Shown: in pieces, positions 4,646 through 5,648 of the stretch | Position numbering within the stretch: the stretch's first letter is position 1 | Layout: every line of letters starts with the position of its first letter | Assembly: GCA_028707415.1 (NCBI GenBank) | Contig: JAQWBC010000079.1 | Span: 1-5,648 of the forward strand | Source of the DNA: Candidatus Izemoplasmatales bacterium | Lineage (GTDB): Bacteria > Bacillota_I > Bacilli_A > Izemoplasmatales > Hujiaoplasmataceae | Length of the DNA: 5,648 bases | Reading direction: 5' to 3' | Notes under the pieces: generated by a model | Seen by the model: the letters and a program-made list of their open reading frames with translations, nothing else | The model's database searches: none | What the model was told of the DNA's origin: nothing | Translations under genes and position numbers: made by a program

Positions 4646-5648
4646 ATGCAAAAACTTTGGAATCGAAATTTTACTATTCTTACTATCGGTTCTTTTGTTT
4701 CTGCTTTAGGCAGTTTTAGTTCCGGGATTAGTTTTGGAATATTGATTTACCGCGAAACCGGATCGCCACTTACGCTAGCTCTTTTTACCGTAGCTAATAT
4801 CATCCCGAGGATGATAACCGGGTTTTTAGCAGGGCCTTTTATCGACCGGCATTCGCGAATTAAGATTATATATTTGCTTGATTTTTTGACGGCTTTTTCA
4901 TTCATAGCAGTGGCTGCCGTCTTATTTTCTGGGTTTTTTAATGTCATCATTTTTACTGCACTTGCCGCTTTCTTCGGAATTATCGACACGGTATATCAAA
5001 TTGCCTTCATGAGTTTATTTCCGGAAGCCATCCCTCAGGGGCAGCATTCGAAAGCCTATTCAATTGCTAGTTTAATTTGGCCAATATCAGCCGCAATAAT
5101 ATCCCCGATTGCAGCCTATATGATTGAAAATTTTGACCATGGCATCGCCATTCTTATGACTTTCAACGCGGTAATGTATCTGATTGCTGCGTTTGTAGAA
5201 ATGAAAATTGATATTAAAGAAGTGCTTAATGACACACCTCCAAAACGGCTTCAGTTCGTGGAGGATTTGCGCGAGGGGTTTAAATATTTTAAGTATGAAA
5301 AAGGAATTTTAGGAATTGGCATCCTCTTTGCCTGTTTTTCATTTGGATATGCGGCTCATGATCTTTTAACATTGCCGTTTTTTATGACCAGTAGTACTTT
5401 TACGATTCAAGATTATTCTTTTATCATTACCGCGAGTTCAATCGGACGTGTAATTGGAGCTCTAGTTCATTACTCTTTTAGTTATCCGCCAGAAAAACGG
5501 TTCATCATTGCGATATTTGTTTATTTTATCGTCGAGACGATTAGTGCAGCCTATTTATTCTTACCATTTGTCTTAATGATTGGGTTCAGTTTTGTGACTG
5601 GATTTTTAAGTGTTACTTCATATACGATTAGAATCAGTGCTACGCAGG
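4646..5648 (+). CDS. MFS transporter, DHA3/MFS_3-like, 3' end missing
   Basis: The frame runs from ATG 4646 to the window edge without a stop, giving 334 residues of a protein that is usually about 400-420 long. It belongs to the major facilitator superfamily, in the branch with macrolide-type efflux pumps (MefA-like, MFS_3). The evidence is the N-terminal pattern RNFTILTIGSFVSALGS, the YRETGSPLTLALF segment after TM1, and a degenerate motif A, GFLAGPFIDRHSR (59-71), between TM2 and TM3. Roughly ten hydrophobic segments are visible, with a charged cytoplasmic loop at about 190-216 separating the two halves. The start is supported by AGAAAGG (4630-4636), though its nine-base spacing is a little long. 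It probably exports a small molecule using the proton gradient, but the substrate cannot be read from the sequence. No regulator gene is adjacent within the window. Confidence 0.85.
   Translation, partial: MQKLWNRNFTILTIGSFVSALGSFSSGISFGILIYRETGSPLTLALFTVANIIPRMITGFLAGPFIDRHSRIKIIYLLDFLTAFSFIAVAAVLFSGFFNVIIFTALAAFFGIIDTVYQIAFMSLFPEAIPQGQHSKAYSIASLIWPISAAIISPIAAYMIENFDHGIAILMTFNAVMYLIAAFVEMKIDIKEVLNDTPPKRLQFVEDLREGFKYFKYEKGILGIGILFACFSFGYAAHDLLTLPFFMTSSTFTIQDYSFIITASSIGRVIGALVHYSFSYPPEKRFIIAIFVYFIVETISAAYLFLPFVLMIGFSFVTGFLSVTSYTIRISATQ

Noticed and set aside
4747..4989. 80-codon reverse frame inside the MFS gene
   Set aside because: It is a Lys/Ala-rich mirror of a membrane-protein coding strand, with the transporter clearly encoded on the plus strand.
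4646..5648. Drug resistance function for the MFS protein
   Set aside because: It is only family-level similar to MefA-type pumps. The motif is degenerate and the gene is incomplete, so no substrate can be assigned.

Overview
The window looks like an ordinary chromosomal stretch from a low-GC Gram-positive-type bacterium. It has AT-rich intergenic DNA (about 25% GC just upstream of the first gene), genes at roughly 33-47% GC, sigma-A-like TATAAT/TTGACA promoters and GGAGG-type ribosome binding sites. In-frame tryptophans are TGG and TGA serves as a stop, so the standard bacterial code applies and not the Mycoplasma code. The very acidic surface lipoprotein and overall style would fit a relative of the Acholeplasma/Izemoplasma/Haloplasma group or another deep Bacillota lineage. 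That placement is inference only.

Layout from left to right. Positions 1-421 hold no convincing gene. They contain a cluster of TGTCA/TGACA motifs with promoter potential, a good rightward intrinsic terminator (202-242), and a nested set of inverted repeats (301-399) that could fold as RNA. A 95-residue HNH endonuclease-like gene follows (422-709, +), without a visible ribosome binding site. Next is a 38-codon gene (765-881, +) that has a textbook extended -10 promoter and ribosome binding site; it is followed by a perfect 16-bp palindrome and a terminator shared with the convergent gene beyond. That convergent gene (1040-1606, -) encodes a UPF0316/DUF2179 membrane protein.

A 509-bp divergent intergenic region (1607-2115) carries the leftward promoter of the UPF0316 gene and two candidate rightward promoters. 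It also holds a possible 14-codon leader peptide, a palindrome beside the second promoter, and a hairpin in the leader of the next gene. That gene (2116-4461, +) encodes a 781-residue lipoprotein with one fibronectin-III-like domain and a long, probably helical, extremely acidic and methionine-rich body. It ends at a clear terminator. A separately promoted major facilitator superfamily transporter (4646 to the right edge, +) runs out of the window.

The genes appear to be independent transcription units; nothing ties them into one pathway or operon. I see no complete mobile element, CRISPR array, tRNA or rRNA. The least explained parts are the structured DNA before the HNH gene, the 38-residue protein with its palindrome, and the large acidic lipoprotein with its elaborate leader.
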